This document shows positions 8,535 to 17,104 of a DNA stretch of 42,159 nt, piece after piece. Position 1 is the first letter of the stretch, and each line of letters begins with the position of its first letter. The translations under genes were made by a program, and so were the position numbers. A model generated the notes under the pieces. That model saw nothing but the letters and a program-made list of their open reading frames with translations. It was not told where the DNA came from and ran no database searches. Source of the DNA: an uncultured Lachnospiraceae bacterium (lineage in GTDB: Bacteria > Bacillota > Clostridia > Lachnospirales > Lachnospiraceae); assembly GCA_910578345.1 (NCBI GenBank), contig CAJTRA010000024.1, positions 1-42,159 of the forward strand, given 5' to 3'.

Positions 8535-11500
8535 CTAAAAAACCTCAGACTCCTCTTGTGCAAAGTCGGCATCATCCATCTCCAGGTCTTCTTCGGCGAA
8601 ATCATCTTCCTCCTCGCTGCTTACGAGTTCTCCGCTGTCTTCGTCAAATTCCTGTTTCTGGTAACCCATAGAACCAAGAGAGCCCTGCTCATAATCATAG
8701 TTCCTGGAATCGCCCTCGATCTCATAGCGGTAATCATTCTCGCCATAATCGATCGTTTCCATAATCTCCACTTCTGTATGGTCATCACGAAGCACTCTCA
8801 CATCCAATCCCAGCGACTGCAGCTCCTTAAGCAGTACCTTAAAGGATTCCGGCACGCCAGGTTCTGGAATGTTATCTCCCTTGATGATCGCTTCGTAAGT
8901 CTTGACACGTCCTACTACATCATCAGACTTCACTGTCAGGATCTCCTGCAGTGTATAAGCGGCGCCATATGCCTCTAACGCCCATACTTCCATCTCACCA
9001 AAACGCTGTCCGCCGAACTGTGCTTTACCGCCCAGCGGCTGCTGTGTTACCAGGGAGTAAGGACCCGTTGAGCGGGCATGGATCTTATCATCCACCAGAT
9101 GATGCAGTTTCAGGTAATGCATGTGTCCGATTGTAACAGGCGAATCAAAATACTCTCCTGTCCTGCCGTCACGCAGTCTTACCTTGCCATCACTGGAGAT
9201 TTCTACTCCTTTCCACAGCTCACGGTGGTCTCTGTGCTCGGAGAGATACTCCATGATCTCCTCTGAGACATCATCTTTATGTTTCTCTTCGAATTCTTCC
9301 CATTCCAGATTCACATAATCATTGGCAAGCTTCAAAGTATCTGCAATATCATCTTCCTTCGCACCGTCAAACACCGGCGTCGCCACATTAAAGCCCAGCG
9401 CTCTTGCGGCAAGAGACAGATGGATCTCCAACACCTGTCCGATGTTCATACGGGAAGGCACGCCCAGCGGATTCAGCACGATATCGAGCGGTCTGCCATT
9501 GGGCAGATACGGCATATCTTCCACCGGCAGCACACGGGAAACAACACCCTTGTTACCGTGACGGCCTGCCATCTTATCACCCACGGAAATCTTTCTCTTC
9601 TGTGCGATGTAAATGCGGACTGCCTGATTCACACCGGGAGAAAGTTCATCCCCGTTTTCTCTTGTGAATACTTTCGCATCCACAACAATACCATATTCAC
9701 CATGCGGCACTTTCAGGGATGTGTCCCTCACCTCTCTGGCCTTCTCACCAAAGATCGCGCGAAGCAGTCTCTCTTCTGCCGTCAGTTCTGTCTCTCCCTT
9801 AGGCGTTACTTTACCGACCAGAATATCACCGGCCCGTACTTCTGCACCAATACGGATGATTCCTCGGTCATCCAGATCCTTGAGCGCCTCATCGCCTACG
9901 CCTGGAACATCTCTTGTGATCTCCTCCGGCCCTAATTTCGTATCACGCGCTTCCGCCTCGTATTCCTCAATGTGTACCGACGTATAGACGTCTTCCTGTA
10001 CCAGTCTTTCACTGAGCAGTACCGCATCCTCATAGTTGTAGCCTTCCCAGGTCATAAATCCGATCAAAGGATTCTTGCCCAGCGCCAGCTCACCGCCCTC
10101 TGTGGACGGCCCATCCGCGATCACTTCCCCCTGTGCTACATGATTTCCCTTAAATACGATGGGTTTCTGGTTGTAGCAGTTGGACTGGTTACTGCGGGAA
10201 AACTTCGTCAGACGATACTCGTCCTTCTCCCCGTCGTCATAAGTCATTCTGATCACGTCCGCCGATACATAATCGATCGTGCCTGCTTTCCTTGCCACAA
10301 CACATACGCCGGAGTCAACTGCCGCTTTCGGCTCCATGCCAGTACCCACAACAGGCGTCTCTGTAAAGAGCAGCGGCACAGCCTGTCTTTGCATGTTGGA
10401 ACCCATCAGCGCACGGTTCGCATCATCATTCTGCAGGAACGGGATCAATGCGGTAGCCACTGAGAATACCATCTTCGGAGACACATCCATATAGTCAAAC
10501 ATGGTCTTCGGATACTCCTGCGTCTCCTCCTCGAAACGGCCTGATACATTATTCCTTGTAAAGTAGCCATTGGCATCCAGCGGCGCCGATGCCTGCGCTA
10601 CATGATAATTATCCTCTTCATCCGCCGTCATATAGACGACCTCATCCGTTACTCTCGGATTCTGCGGATCAGACTTATCGATCTTACGGTAAGGCGCCTC
10701 CACGAACCCATATTCATTAATCCGTGCATAAGATGCCAAAGAGTTGATCAGTCCGATGTTCGGACCTTCCGGCGTCTCAATCGGGCACATTCTGCCGTAA
10801 TGCGTATAATGTACGTCTCGAACCTCAAATCCTGCCCGGTCTCTTGACAGACCGCCCGGTCCCAGAGCGGAGAGACGCCTCTTATGCGTCAATTCTCCCA
10901 ACGGATTATTCTGATCCATGAACTGGGACAGCTGGGAGGATCCGAAGAATTCCTTCACAGCAGCCTGTACCGGCTTGATATTGATCAATACCTGTGGCGA
11001 AATCTCATCCGCATCATGCGTGGTCATTCTCTCACGCACCACTCTCTCCAGCCTGGACAGTCCGATGCGGTACTGGTTCTGCAGAAGCTCACCCACTGCA
11101 CGGATCCTTCTGTTGCCAAGATGGTCAATATCGTCATCGCTGCCGATACCATATTCCAAATGGATATTATAGTTGATGGAAGCCAGAATGTCTTCCTTCG
11201 TAATATGCTTCGGAATCAACTCGTGCACGTTCTTCTGAATCGCCTCAGCGAGCATCTCCGGATCATCACTGTATTCCTCTAAGATCTGCTGCAGCACAGG
11301 ATAATAGACCAGCTCCGTGATTCCCAGCTCCCGCGGATTACAGTCAACAAAATTCTTGATGTCAACCATCATATTAGAAAGGACCTTGACATTCTTCTCC
11401 TCTGTCTGGATCCAGACATAAGGAACCGCAGCATTCTGGATCGCATCAGCCATCTCTATGGTGATCTTATCACCTGCCGCCGCCAGAATCTCTCCTGTCG

Positions 11501-12404
11501 TGGTATCTACCACGTCTTCTGCCAGGATATGCCGTCTGATCCTGTTTCTGAACATTAACTTCTTATTAAACTTATATCTGCCGACTTTGGCTAAATCATA
11601 TCTTCTGGGGTCAAAAAACATAGCGGTGATCAGACTTTCCGCGCTCTCCACGCTTAAAGGCTCACCGGGACGAATCTTCTTATATAATTCCAGGAGACCT
11701 TCCTGATAGTTCTCGGAAGTATCCTTGGCAAAACTGGCCTCGATCTTGGGCTCATCGCCGAACAATTCCCTGATCTCATCGTTGGAACCAACACCCATCG
11801 CACGGATCAATACGGTGATCGGAACTTTCCTTGTTCGGTCAACACGCACATAAAACACATCATTAGAGTCTGTCTCATACTCTAACCATGCGCCGCGGTT
11901 CGGGATGACTGTCGCAGAGAATAATCTCTTACCGATCTTGTCATGTCCGATTCCATAATAAATACCAGGAGAACGCACCAACTGGCTTACGATAACACGC
12001 TCTGCACCGTTGATCACAAAGGTGCCTGTAGCCGTCATGAGCGGCAGATCACCCATGAAAATCTCGTGCTCCGTAATCTCGTCCTTTTCCTTGTTGATCA
12101 GGCGAACCTTAACCTTAAGAGGCGCCGCGTAAGTAGCATCTCTCTCTTTACATTTCTCAATAGAATACTTCACATCTTCTTCGCATAACTCAAAGTCCAC
12201 AAACTCTAAACTCAAGTGTCCGCTATAGTCTGAAATAGGAGAGATATCATCGAAAACTTCTTTCAGGCCCTCATCCAGAAACCACTGATAGGAGTTCTTC
12301 TGAACTTCGATCAGATTCGGCATTTCCAGGACCTCTTTCTGTCGTGCATAGGTCATACGCGTATTTCTGCCGGCTGCAGTCTTACGGATTCTGTTCTTTT
12401 CCAT
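8535..12404 (-). CDS. rpoB: DNA-directed RNA polymerase subunit beta
   Basis: The beta subunit forms much of the active-site cleft and the rifampicin pocket. With the conserved N-terminus MEKNRIRKTAAGRNTRM starting at ATG 12404 it has 1289 residues. An open frame extends 30 codons further up but crosses the leader and is not conserved in type. The rifampicin region near residues 485-520 (SSQLSQFMDQNNPLG, THKRRLSALGPGG) keeps the residues equivalent to E. coli Asp516, His526 and Ser531, so susceptibility is predicted. ETPEGPNIGLI and RHGNKGVVS are also present. GGGGTGA, 9 bases before the ATG, is the likely ribosome binding site. The C-terminal tail is acidic. Confidence 0.97.
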   Translation of the reverse strand: MEKNRIRKTAAGRNTRMTYARQKEVLEMPNLIEVQKNSYQWFLDEGLKEVFDDISPISDYSGHLSLEFVDFELCEEDVKYSIEKCKERDATYAAPLKVKVRLINKEKDEITEHEIFMGDLPLMTATGTFVINGAERVIVSQLVRSPGIYYGIGHDKIGKRLFSATVIPNRGAWLEYETDSNDVFYVRVDRTRKVPITVLIRAMGVGSNDEIRELFGDEPKIEASFAKDTSENYQEGLLELYKKIRPGEPLSVESAESLITAMFFDPRRYDLAKVGRYKFNKKLMFRNRIRRHILAEDVVDTTTGEILAAAGDKITIEMADAIQNAAVPYVWIQTEEKNVKVLSNMMVDIKNFVDCNPRELGITELVYYPVLQQILEEYSDDPEMLAEAIQKNVHELIPKHITKEDILASINYNIHLEYGIGSDDDIDHLGNRRIRAVGELLQNQYRIGLSRLERVVRERMTTHDADEISPQVLINIKPVQAAVKEFFGSSQLSQFMDQNNPLGELTHKRRLSALGPGGLSRDRAGFEVRDVHYTHYGRMCPIETPEGPNIGLINSLASYARINEYGFVEAPYRKIDKSDPQNPRVTDEVVYMTADEEDNYHVAQASAPLDANGYFTRNNVSGRFEEETQEYPKTMFDYMDVSPKMVFSVATALIPFLQNDDANRALMGSNMQRQAVPLLFTETPVVGTGMEPKAAVDSGVCVVARKAGTIDYVSADVIRMTYDDGEKDEYRLTKFSRSNQSNCYNQKPIVFKGNHVAQGEVIADGPSTEGGELALGKNPLIGFMTWEGYNYEDAVLLSERLVQEDVYTSVHIEEYEAEARDTKLGPEEITRDVPGVGDEALKDLDDRGIIRIGAEVRAGDILVGKVTPKGETELTAEERLLRAIFGEKAREVRDTSLKVPHGEYGIVVDAKVFTRENGDELSPGVNQAVRIYIAQKRKISVGDKMAGRHGNKGVVSRVLPVEDMPYLPNGRPLDIVLNPLGVPSRMNIGQVLEIHLSLAARALGFNVATPVFDGAKEDDIADTLKLANDYVNLEWEEFEEKHKDDVSEEIMEYLSEHRDHRELWKGVEISSDGKVRLRDGRTGEYFDSPVTIGHMHYLKLHHLVDDKIHARSTGPYSLVTQQPLGGKAQFGGQRFGEMEVWALEAYGAAYTLQEILTVKSDDVVGRVKTYEAIIKGDNIPEPGVPESFKVLLKELQSLGLDVRVLRDDHTEVEIMETIDYGENDYRYEIEGDSRNYDYEQGSLGSMGYQKQEFDEDSGELVSSEEEDDFAEEDLEMDDADFAQEESEVF

Positions 12405-12509
12405 TGACAATTTCACCCCGTTCCTTATGATTTGCTGCCTAACCAAATTGTCTGTCAGCATAAAACAATACTGCAAATAAGCATACCACACCACAATAGT
12501 GCATTTTCC

Positions 12510-12538
12510 ATTCTACTACAAGTTTTTTAGAGAGTCAA
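12510..12538 (-). promoter_or_regulatory. Sigma-A promoter for rpoBC
   Basis: A -35 TTGACT (12533-12538), a 17-base spacer and -10 TAGAAT (12510-12515) lie just downstream of the rplL terminator. Transcription should begin near 12503, giving rpoB a leader of about 100 bases. The arrangement separates rpoBC output from rplJL output, with readthrough of the terminator as a second source. Sequence match is strong; activity is inferred. Confidence 0.78.
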
Positions 12539-12549
12539 CGATTATTTGA

Positions 12550-12611
12550 AAAAACAGTAAAACCGCTCATGCCGGCTCTGCAAATGCATGATGCCGAACA
12601 TGAACGGTTTT
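12550..12611 (-). terminator. Intrinsic terminator or attenuator between rplL and rpoB
   Basis: An inverted repeat of 13 bp with one G-U pair (AAAACCGTTCATG near 12599-12611 and its partner at 12559-12571) is followed on the minus strand by a T-rich run ending at 12550. It lies about 27 bases after the rplL stop codon. A partial terminator here is a common means of lowering polymerase subunit synthesis relative to ribosomal proteins. Confidence 0.8.
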
Positions 12612-12637
12612 CTTTGCTTCTCTTTCAGATGATCAGA

Positions 12638-13018
12638 TTATTTCAGAGTAACCTTAGCGCCCTCTGCTTCCAGTTTAGCCTTAACGTCCTCAGCCTCTTC
12701 CTTGGATGCTGCTTCTTTTACCATCTTCGGAGCGCCGTCAACAAGATCTTTTGCTTCCTTCAGACCAAGACCTGTCACTTCACGAACCACCTTGATCACC
12801 TTAACCTTGTTCGGGCCAACCTCTGTCAGCTCAACATCAAACTCTGTCTTCTCCTCGGCTGCTGCTGCGCCTGCGTCACCGCCTGCTGCTGCAACGACAA
12901 CACCTGCTGCTGCAGATACGCCGAACTCTTCTTCACATGCCTTTACCAGATCATTCAGTTCCAATACTGTTAACTCTTTGATCGCATCAATAAATTCCTG
13001 AGTGGATAATTTTGCCAT
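12638..13018 (-). CDS. rplL: 50S ribosomal protein L7/L12
   Basis: L7/L12 forms the multicopy ribosomal stalk that recruits translational GTPases. The 126-residue acidic protein has the N-terminal dimerisation helix (MAKLSTQEFIDAIKELTVLE), an Ala/Gly-rich hinge near residues 36-52 and the conserved C-terminal domain (KVKVIKVVREVTGLGLKEAK, VDGAPKMVKEAASKEEAE). A GGAGG site precedes the ATG at 13018. It is co-transcribed with rplJ, 94 bases upstream, and ends before a terminator. Confidence 0.98.
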   Translation of the reverse strand: MAKLSTQEFIDAIKELTVLELNDLVKACEEEFGVSAAAGVVVAAAGGDAGAAAAEEKTEFDVELTEVGPNKVKVIKVVREVTGLGLKEAKDLVDGAPKMVKEAASKEEAEDVKAKLEAEGAKVTLK

Positions 13019-13112
13019 TATTTTTTACCTCCATGATTTTTCTGTTATGATGATTTGTATGATACTTTTATTCGGGACTACAGACATCTGCTGTGATCCG
13101 AAACAGTCCTGC

Positions 13113-13694
13113 TTATGCCTCTGTCGCGGGAGCCTCTTCTGCTGCAGGCGCTTCCTCTGCGGGAGCCTCAGCCGGTGCTTCCTCTGCTGCAGGCGCTGCA
13201 CATTCAGATGCGCCGCCTTTCTCTGCCAGCTGATTCAATACACGTGCGAAGTTCGCAACAGGCGACTGCATGCTGCCAAGCAATCTGGACAGAAGTTCTT
13301 CTCTGGAAGGAATCTTAGATACATTCTCGATTCCCTGCGCGTCATAAAGAGTACCCTCTACGACACCGCCCTTGACTTCAAGCGCATTTGCTGTCTTAGC
13401 GAATTTGCATAACACTCTTGCCGGCGCTGTGGCGTCCTCTTTGGAAACAGCCATCGCACTCGGACCTTCCAGATAAGGAATCAACGACTCAAAATCTGTA
13501 CCCTGGAATGCAAAATTCATCATTGTGTTCTTGTAAACCTTGTAGCTGATCCCGGCTTCGCGAAGCTGTTTACGAAGCTCTGTGTCCTGTTCCACCGTAA
13601 GTCCACGGTGATCGACCAAAACAACTGACTGCGCATCCTTAATGGAAGCTGCGATCTCTTCTACGATAGGTTTTTTCAGTTCAACCTTAGCCAT
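13113..13694 (-). CDS. rplJ: 50S ribosomal protein L10 with Ala/Glu/Pro tail
   Basis: L10 anchors L7/L12 dimers to 23S rRNA. The N-terminus MAKVELKKPIVEEIAASIKD and the VLVDHRGLTVEQDTELRKQL segment are typical. At 193 residues it exceeds the usual 165-175 because of a low-complexity acidic tail of about 25 residues built from EEAPAEAP-like units (about 168-193). It is the first gene of a two-gene unit with rplL. Expression is probably controlled by the L10 leader directly upstream, where the L10-L12 complex binds its own mRNA. Confidence 0.97.
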   Translation of the reverse strand: MAKVELKKPIVEEIAASIKDAQSVVLVDHRGLTVEQDTELRKQLREAGISYKVYKNTMMNFAFQGTDFESLIPYLEGPSAMAVSKEDATAPARVLCKFAKTANALEVKGGVVEGTLYDAQGIENVSKIPSREELLSRLLGSMQSPVANFARVLNQLAEKGGASECAAPAAEEAPAEAPAEEAPAAEEAPATEA

Positions 13695-13739
13695 TACATT
13701 TACCTCCTTATAGATTTTACGCCGATCGGAGTCTTCTAT

Positions 13740-13873
13740 AAAAAAATCCTCCCCAAAAGACAGGAAGGACGAAATCTACTATATCATATCTTATAGCAAC
13801 TCTTCTCCTCGGTAGGCGGAATCCTTACGCCGTTCTTACGGCACCTACTGTCTTCGGCATGGTCTTAACGACC
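13740..13873 (-). ncRNA. L10 leader (autogenous rplJL regulatory RNA)
   Basis: The minus-strand leader between the promoter and rplJ contains the hallmark CCGAAGAC-AGUAGGUG segment (about 13830-13852), a GCCGU/ACGGC hairpin and the complementary CUACCGAGG segment. These are the conserved parts of the Gram-positive L10 leader. It ends with an intrinsic-terminator-like hairpin (arms 13763-13769 and 13747-13754) and a T-run at 13740-13746. Established knowledge: binding of the L10-L12 complex to this RNA family reduces rplJL expression. The assignment is by motif recognition, not a covariance search. Confidence 0.85.
13741..13769 (-). terminator. Leader terminator before rplJ
   Basis: On the minus strand TCCTTCC (13763-13769) pairs with GGGGAGGA (13747-13754), followed by seven T residues. 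It stands about 50 bases before the rplJ start and is the likely output of the L10 leader (attenuation). Confidence 0.7.
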
Positions 13874-13879
13874 TTCCCT

Positions 13880-13909
13880 ACCATAACACAGCAGGTACAA
13901 GAATGTCAA
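13880..13909 (-). promoter_or_regulatory. Sigma-A promoter for rplJL
   Basis: A perfect -35 TTGACA (13904-13909), an 18-base spacer and -10 TATGGT (13880-13885) lie immediately after the stop of the upstream unknown gene. Predicted transcription start is near 13873, at the first base of the L10 leader. This shows rplJL is its own unit here, not an extension of rplKA. Confidence 0.75.
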
Positions 13910-14515
13910 CTACTTTTGAGAAGATTCTGTAGCAGCGAGGCTGAAAGCTGAACTGTCACTCTGAAAGTCATCGGGATCGACCTTGCTAATCATCTCTCCG
14001 TGCGCCATGCTGTCGTCAGGTTTCGACAATTCTACGCTCATCTCTCCAAAAGGCGTCTTGATCATCATGATCCGCGCTCCGTCCGCCCTTGTAACGATCA
14101 CCGTGTCTGTTTCCGCTTCTTTTGCATCCGCCTTTTCTTTCGCAGTCGCAATCTCTTCCTCGATCTGCTCCCGCAGGCTTTCTTCTACAGCGTCCAGCTT
14201 CTCTAACAGTTTCTTCCATTCTTCCTGCGTATAGGCCTCGCTGCCGATCTGAAATTTGGGCTGGATCGTCCCCTTCCTGATATTGACGCGCATTTCTTCC
14301 ATCTTTTCCAGCAAAAAGGCCCTGTAATCCTTCTCCTCCAAAGTCTCTTTCTGATCTTCCCCTGCACTTTCCGGGCTCTGCTTCCCGGTTCCCGCCTCTC
14401 TGGCATTCTCAAGCGCCGTGTCAAATTCCTCCGTCTTTCTGCTTCCGCCCGGATGTAACGCATGACGCGCAGCAAACTGATCCATGACAAAAAGATTCTT
14501 ATTTCCAATCTCCAT
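13910..14515 (-). CDS. Unknown acidic, coiled-coil-rich protein (201 aa)
   Basis: I do not recognise this protein. Starting at ATG 14515 (MEIGNKNLFVMDQ), five bases after GGGGGAG, it has 201 residues; an upstream in-frame ATG at 14587 would add 24 unconvincing residues. It has no signal peptide or membrane segment. Residues about 25-70 are Ser/Glu/Gly-rich and probably disordered. About 70-145 is a charged, helix-prone stretch containing FQIGSEAYTQEEWKKLLEKLD. A short beta-like segment with TPFGEMSVELSKPDD follows. The FQIGxxxYTxxEWxKLL phrase recalls short cytoplasmic proteins of Lachnospiraceae of unknown role, from memory only. It lies 110 bases after the CapA-like gene and directly before the rplJ promoter. 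Confidence 0.75.
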   Translation of the reverse strand: MEIGNKNLFVMDQFAARHALHPGGSRKTEEFDTALENAREAGTGKQSPESAGEDQKETLEEKDYRAFLLEKMEEMRVNIRKGTIQPKFQIGSEAYTQEEWKKLLEKLDAVEESLREQIEEEIATAKEKADAKEAETDTVIVTRADGARIMMIKTPFGEMSVELSKPDDSMAHGEMISKVDPDDFQSDSSAFSLAATESSQK

Positions 14516-14625
14516 AACCGCTCCCCCATGATTCCACATTTCTGGTCGTTCTTTACTCTCTGTCCTTAATACGATCCACAATCTCAAAAAGTTTCACGCT
14601 CCATGATCCCGTTCCTTCTTTTCGT

Positions 14626-15900
14626 TTACTTTCTGATTATGTACCCCTCGTCGTCAATCTGCGTACTGCCGGACATCCCTCGCAGATCATTTAAGATCCT
14701 CGTTTTCTCTTCTCCCTGAACAATTGCCGTCTGGCAGCCGCTCTGCAGACAGGGAATAAACTGCAGACTCTGCAATCCGTTCTCATCAAGCACTGCCTTG
14801 ATGATCCCGGTATCCACCGTCTTGGAATTGAACCAGAAATTCCCCAGACTATACGCAACCGGCACCCCATCCACTATACTGATCTGCTGTAAGCAGTGGG
14901 GATGCGCGCCAATGATCAGATCGGCCCCCGCCGACACGACTTCCGGCGCCTGCTTCTCCTGCGCCCAATCGATCGTATCGGAATTTTCAGTGCCCCAGTG
15001 CAGAAATACAATGACAAAATCGCTGTTTTGTTTTGCCTCCCTAACAGTCTCTAACAGATTCTCTCCATTCCAGCAGCGGAACACTCCCGCCGAAGTCTCT
15101 GTCGCCCCTTTTGTGTCCGGATGATCCAGTCTCTCGATCTGTGTGGCCGCTACGAAAGCGATCTTCATATTATTGATGATATAATACACAGGTCTACGCG
15201 CTTCCTTCAGATCGCGCCCCGCCCCCATATAAGTAATACCCGCTTCCTTCAGAAAATCCATCGTGTCTAACAGCGCCGCCTCTCCATAGTCATAGGCATG
15301 ATTGTTCGCCAGAGATACGAGGTCCACTCCCATCTCTCCCAGATAGGAGACTGCCTGCGGTTTCGCACGAAAGGTAAACTGCTTCTCAGGCGTCGGCGTA
15401 CCCTTGTCGGAGTAGGGAAACTCATTGTTGAGCACCATGATATCAACACCCTGCATCTCTTCCATCAGTTCCGGGGCAATTCCTGCCGCGATCCCCGCTT
15501 CGCTGTGCATCACCTTGTCCATGATGGCATAATTCGTATCAAACAAAATATCGCCCGCGAAAGCAATCGACACCTTTGACGGATCATTGGCATCTTTGGC
15601 ATAGATATTATTCTCTGCCATATAATCCGGGTCGCTGAGCACATCGCCATACTTATCGTTCGCATGCATGATCTCATCGATCTGTTCCTGTTCGTCTTCC
15701 TCCGTCAGGTCTGTTTCTGTATCACCGCGCTCAATCTTCTGCCTTGTAAGCTGGAAGTGGCTGGTATCCTTCGACGTCGCCGGCTCTATGATCCACAGAA
15801 AGGAAAAGATCGCGCAAATACCAATCGTCACAACAATCAACAGTGTGATGGTAAACGGCCGTATGAAATTGGATCTTCTTTTACGCCTTTGCTTTTTCAT
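14626..15900 (-). CDS. CapA-family metallophosphoesterase-like membrane protein
   Basis: This 424-residue protein has a basic cytoplasmic start (MKKQRRKRRS), one transmembrane segment at about 16-37 and an extracellular domain of the CapA/PGA_cap family, a calcineurin-like fold. Visible motifs are FAGDILFD (113-121), LNNEFPYS, LANNHAYDYG (about 197), FLHWGTEN and GAHPHCLQ (about 328-335), with YSLGNFWF near the end. In Bacillus, CapA helps export or anchor poly-gamma-glutamate, but many clostridial members occur without other capsule genes and have unknown substrates. None of capB/C/D is nearby. It starts after the rplA terminator, and I see no clear promoter. Its place between rplA and rplJ is unusual. 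Confidence 0.88.
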   Translation of the reverse strand: MKKQRRKRRSNFIRPFTITLLIVVTIGICAIFSFLWIIEPATSKDTSHFQLTRQKIERGDTETDLTEEDEQEQIDEIMHANDKYGDVLSDPDYMAENNIYAKDANDPSKVSIAFAGDILFDTNYAIMDKVMHSEAGIAAGIAPELMEEMQGVDIMVLNNEFPYSDKGTPTPEKQFTFRAKPQAVSYLGEMGVDLVSLANNHAYDYGEAALLDTMDFLKEAGITYMGAGRDLKEARRPVYYIINNMKIAFVAATQIERLDHPDTKGATETSAGVFRCWNGENLLETVREAKQNSDFVIVFLHWGTENSDTIDWAQEKQAPEVVSAGADLIIGAHPHCLQQISIVDGVPVAYSLGNFWFNSKTVDTGIIKAVLDENGLQSLQFIPCLQSGCQTAIVQGEEKTRILNDLRGMSGSTQIDDEGYIIRK

Positions 15901-15922
15901 CCATTCCCCTTACCCTTAAGGT

Positions 15923-15958
15923 AAAAAGGATTCCCACCGTATCCGACAGGAATCCTTT
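15923..15958 (-). terminator. Intrinsic terminator after rplA
   Basis: A perfect 10-bp stem (AAAGGATTCC at 15949-15958 on the minus strand, partner at 15925-15934) has a 14-base loop and is followed by a T-run to 15923. It ends the rpmG-secE-nusG-rplK-rplA unit just before the CapA-like gene. Confidence 0.85.
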
Positions 15959-15969
15959 GTTATCGCCTA

Positions 15970-16659
15970 TTAATATTTCGCTGTGTTAACTCTTACGCCA
16001 GGACCCATCGTAGTTGCCAAGGTAATGCTTCTCAGATACTGACCCTTAAGCGCTGAAGGTCTGGCCTTCACGATCGCTTCCATCAATGCATCAATATTCT
16101 CCTGAAGCTTCGCTTCCTCAAAGGAAACCTTTCCTACCGGAACATGAATGATGTTCGCCTTATCCAGTCTATACTCGATCTTACCTGCCTTGATATCATT
16201 GACTGCTTTCGTAACATCCATTGTTACAGTACCGGCTTTCGGGTTCGGCATCAGGCCTTTCGGTCCCAGAATCTTACCGAGACGTCCTACAACACCCATC
16301 ATATCGGGCGTCGCAACGACTACATCGAAATCAAGCCATCCATCATGCTGGATCCTGGGGATCAGTTCATCGCCGCCAACATAATCAGCGCCTGCCGCCT
16401 CTGCTTCTGCCAGCTTATCCCCTTTCGCAAATACCAGAACCTTAACCGTCTTACCTGTTCCGTTCGGCAGTACCACCGCACCGCGGACCTGCTGTTCTGC
16501 GTGACGTCCGTCACATCCGGTCTTGATATGAACTTCTACAGTCTCATCAAACTTCGCTGTTGCCGTTTTCTTTACCAAAGCGATCGCGTCAGCCGTATCA
16601 TACAGGGTCGCACGGTCTACGAGCTTCGCCGCTTCTACATACTTTTTACCATGTTTCAT
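15970..16659 (-). CDS. rplA: 50S ribosomal protein L1
   Basis: L1 forms the mobile stalk at the ribosomal E site and in many bacteria represses its own operon. The 229-residue protein is full length. It has the typical MKHGKKYVEAAKLVDR start, the central KILGPKGLMPNPKAGTVT segment of the RNA-binding region and the C-terminal YLRSITLATTMGPGVRVNTA. It follows rplK by 13 bases, so the two are translationally close, and ends in a strong terminator. Confidence 0.98.
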   Translation of the reverse strand: MKHGKKYVEAAKLVDRATLYDTADAIALVKKTATAKFDETVEVHIKTGCDGRHAEQQVRGAVVLPNGTGKTVKVLVFAKGDKLAEAEAAGADYVGGDELIPRIQHDGWLDFDVVVATPDMMGVVGRLGKILGPKGLMPNPKAGTVTMDVTKAVNDIKAGKIEYRLDKANIIHVPVGKVSFEEAKLQENIDALMEAIVKARPSALKGQYLRSITLATTMGPGVRVNTAKY

Positions 16660-16672
16660 GTCAAATCCTCCA

Positions 16673-17098
16673 TTACTCTTCTACTGTGATACCCATGCTC
16701 CTTGCAGTTCCGGCGATCATACTCATCGCTGCTTCAAGGCTTGCGGCATTTAGATCCGGCATTTTGGTCTCAGCGATCTCCTGCAGTTTCGCCTTGGAGA
16801 TCGTAGCTACCTTAGTCTTATTCGGCACTGCGGAGCCAGATTTGATATTGCATGCCTTCTTCAAAAGAACTGCTGCAGGGGGAGTCTTTGTGATGAAACT
16901 AAAACTTCTGTCTGCATAAACTGTGATAACAACCGGGATGATCACATCACCTTTGTCGGCCGTTCTTGCGTTGAACTGCTTCGTGAATTCAACGATGTTG
17001 ACACCGTGCTGTCCAAGTGCAGGACCAACCGGCGGCGCTGGTGTAGCTTTACCAGCAGGAATCTGTAACTTAATGTATCCTGTAACTTTCTTTGCCAT
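16673..17098 (-). CDS. rplK: 50S ribosomal protein L11
   Basis: L11 binds the GTPase-associated centre of 23S rRNA. The conserved start MAKKVTGYIKLQIPAGKATP is at ATG 17098, seven bases after AGGAGG, giving the standard 141 residues; a longer frame to 17152 runs through the leader and is rejected. The PPVGPALGQHGVNI motif near residues 22-35 and the C-terminal MSMIAGTARSMGI are typical. It is the first of the rplKA pair and lies 172 bases downstream of nusG behind a structured leader. Confidence 0.98.
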   Translation of the reverse strand: MAKKVTGYIKLQIPAGKATPAPPVGPALGQHGVNIVEFTKQFNARTADKGDVIIPVVITVYADRSFSFITKTPPAAVLLKKACNIKSGSAVPNKTKVATISKAKLQEIAETKMPDLNAASLEAAMSMIAGTARSMGITVEE

Positions 17099-17104
17099 AA
17101 TGGC

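Noticed and set aside
12405..12494. 30-codon N-terminal extension of rpoB
   Set aside because: It begins about 9 bases after the predicted transcription start, lacks a ribosome binding site, and the conserved beta-subunit start is at 12404.
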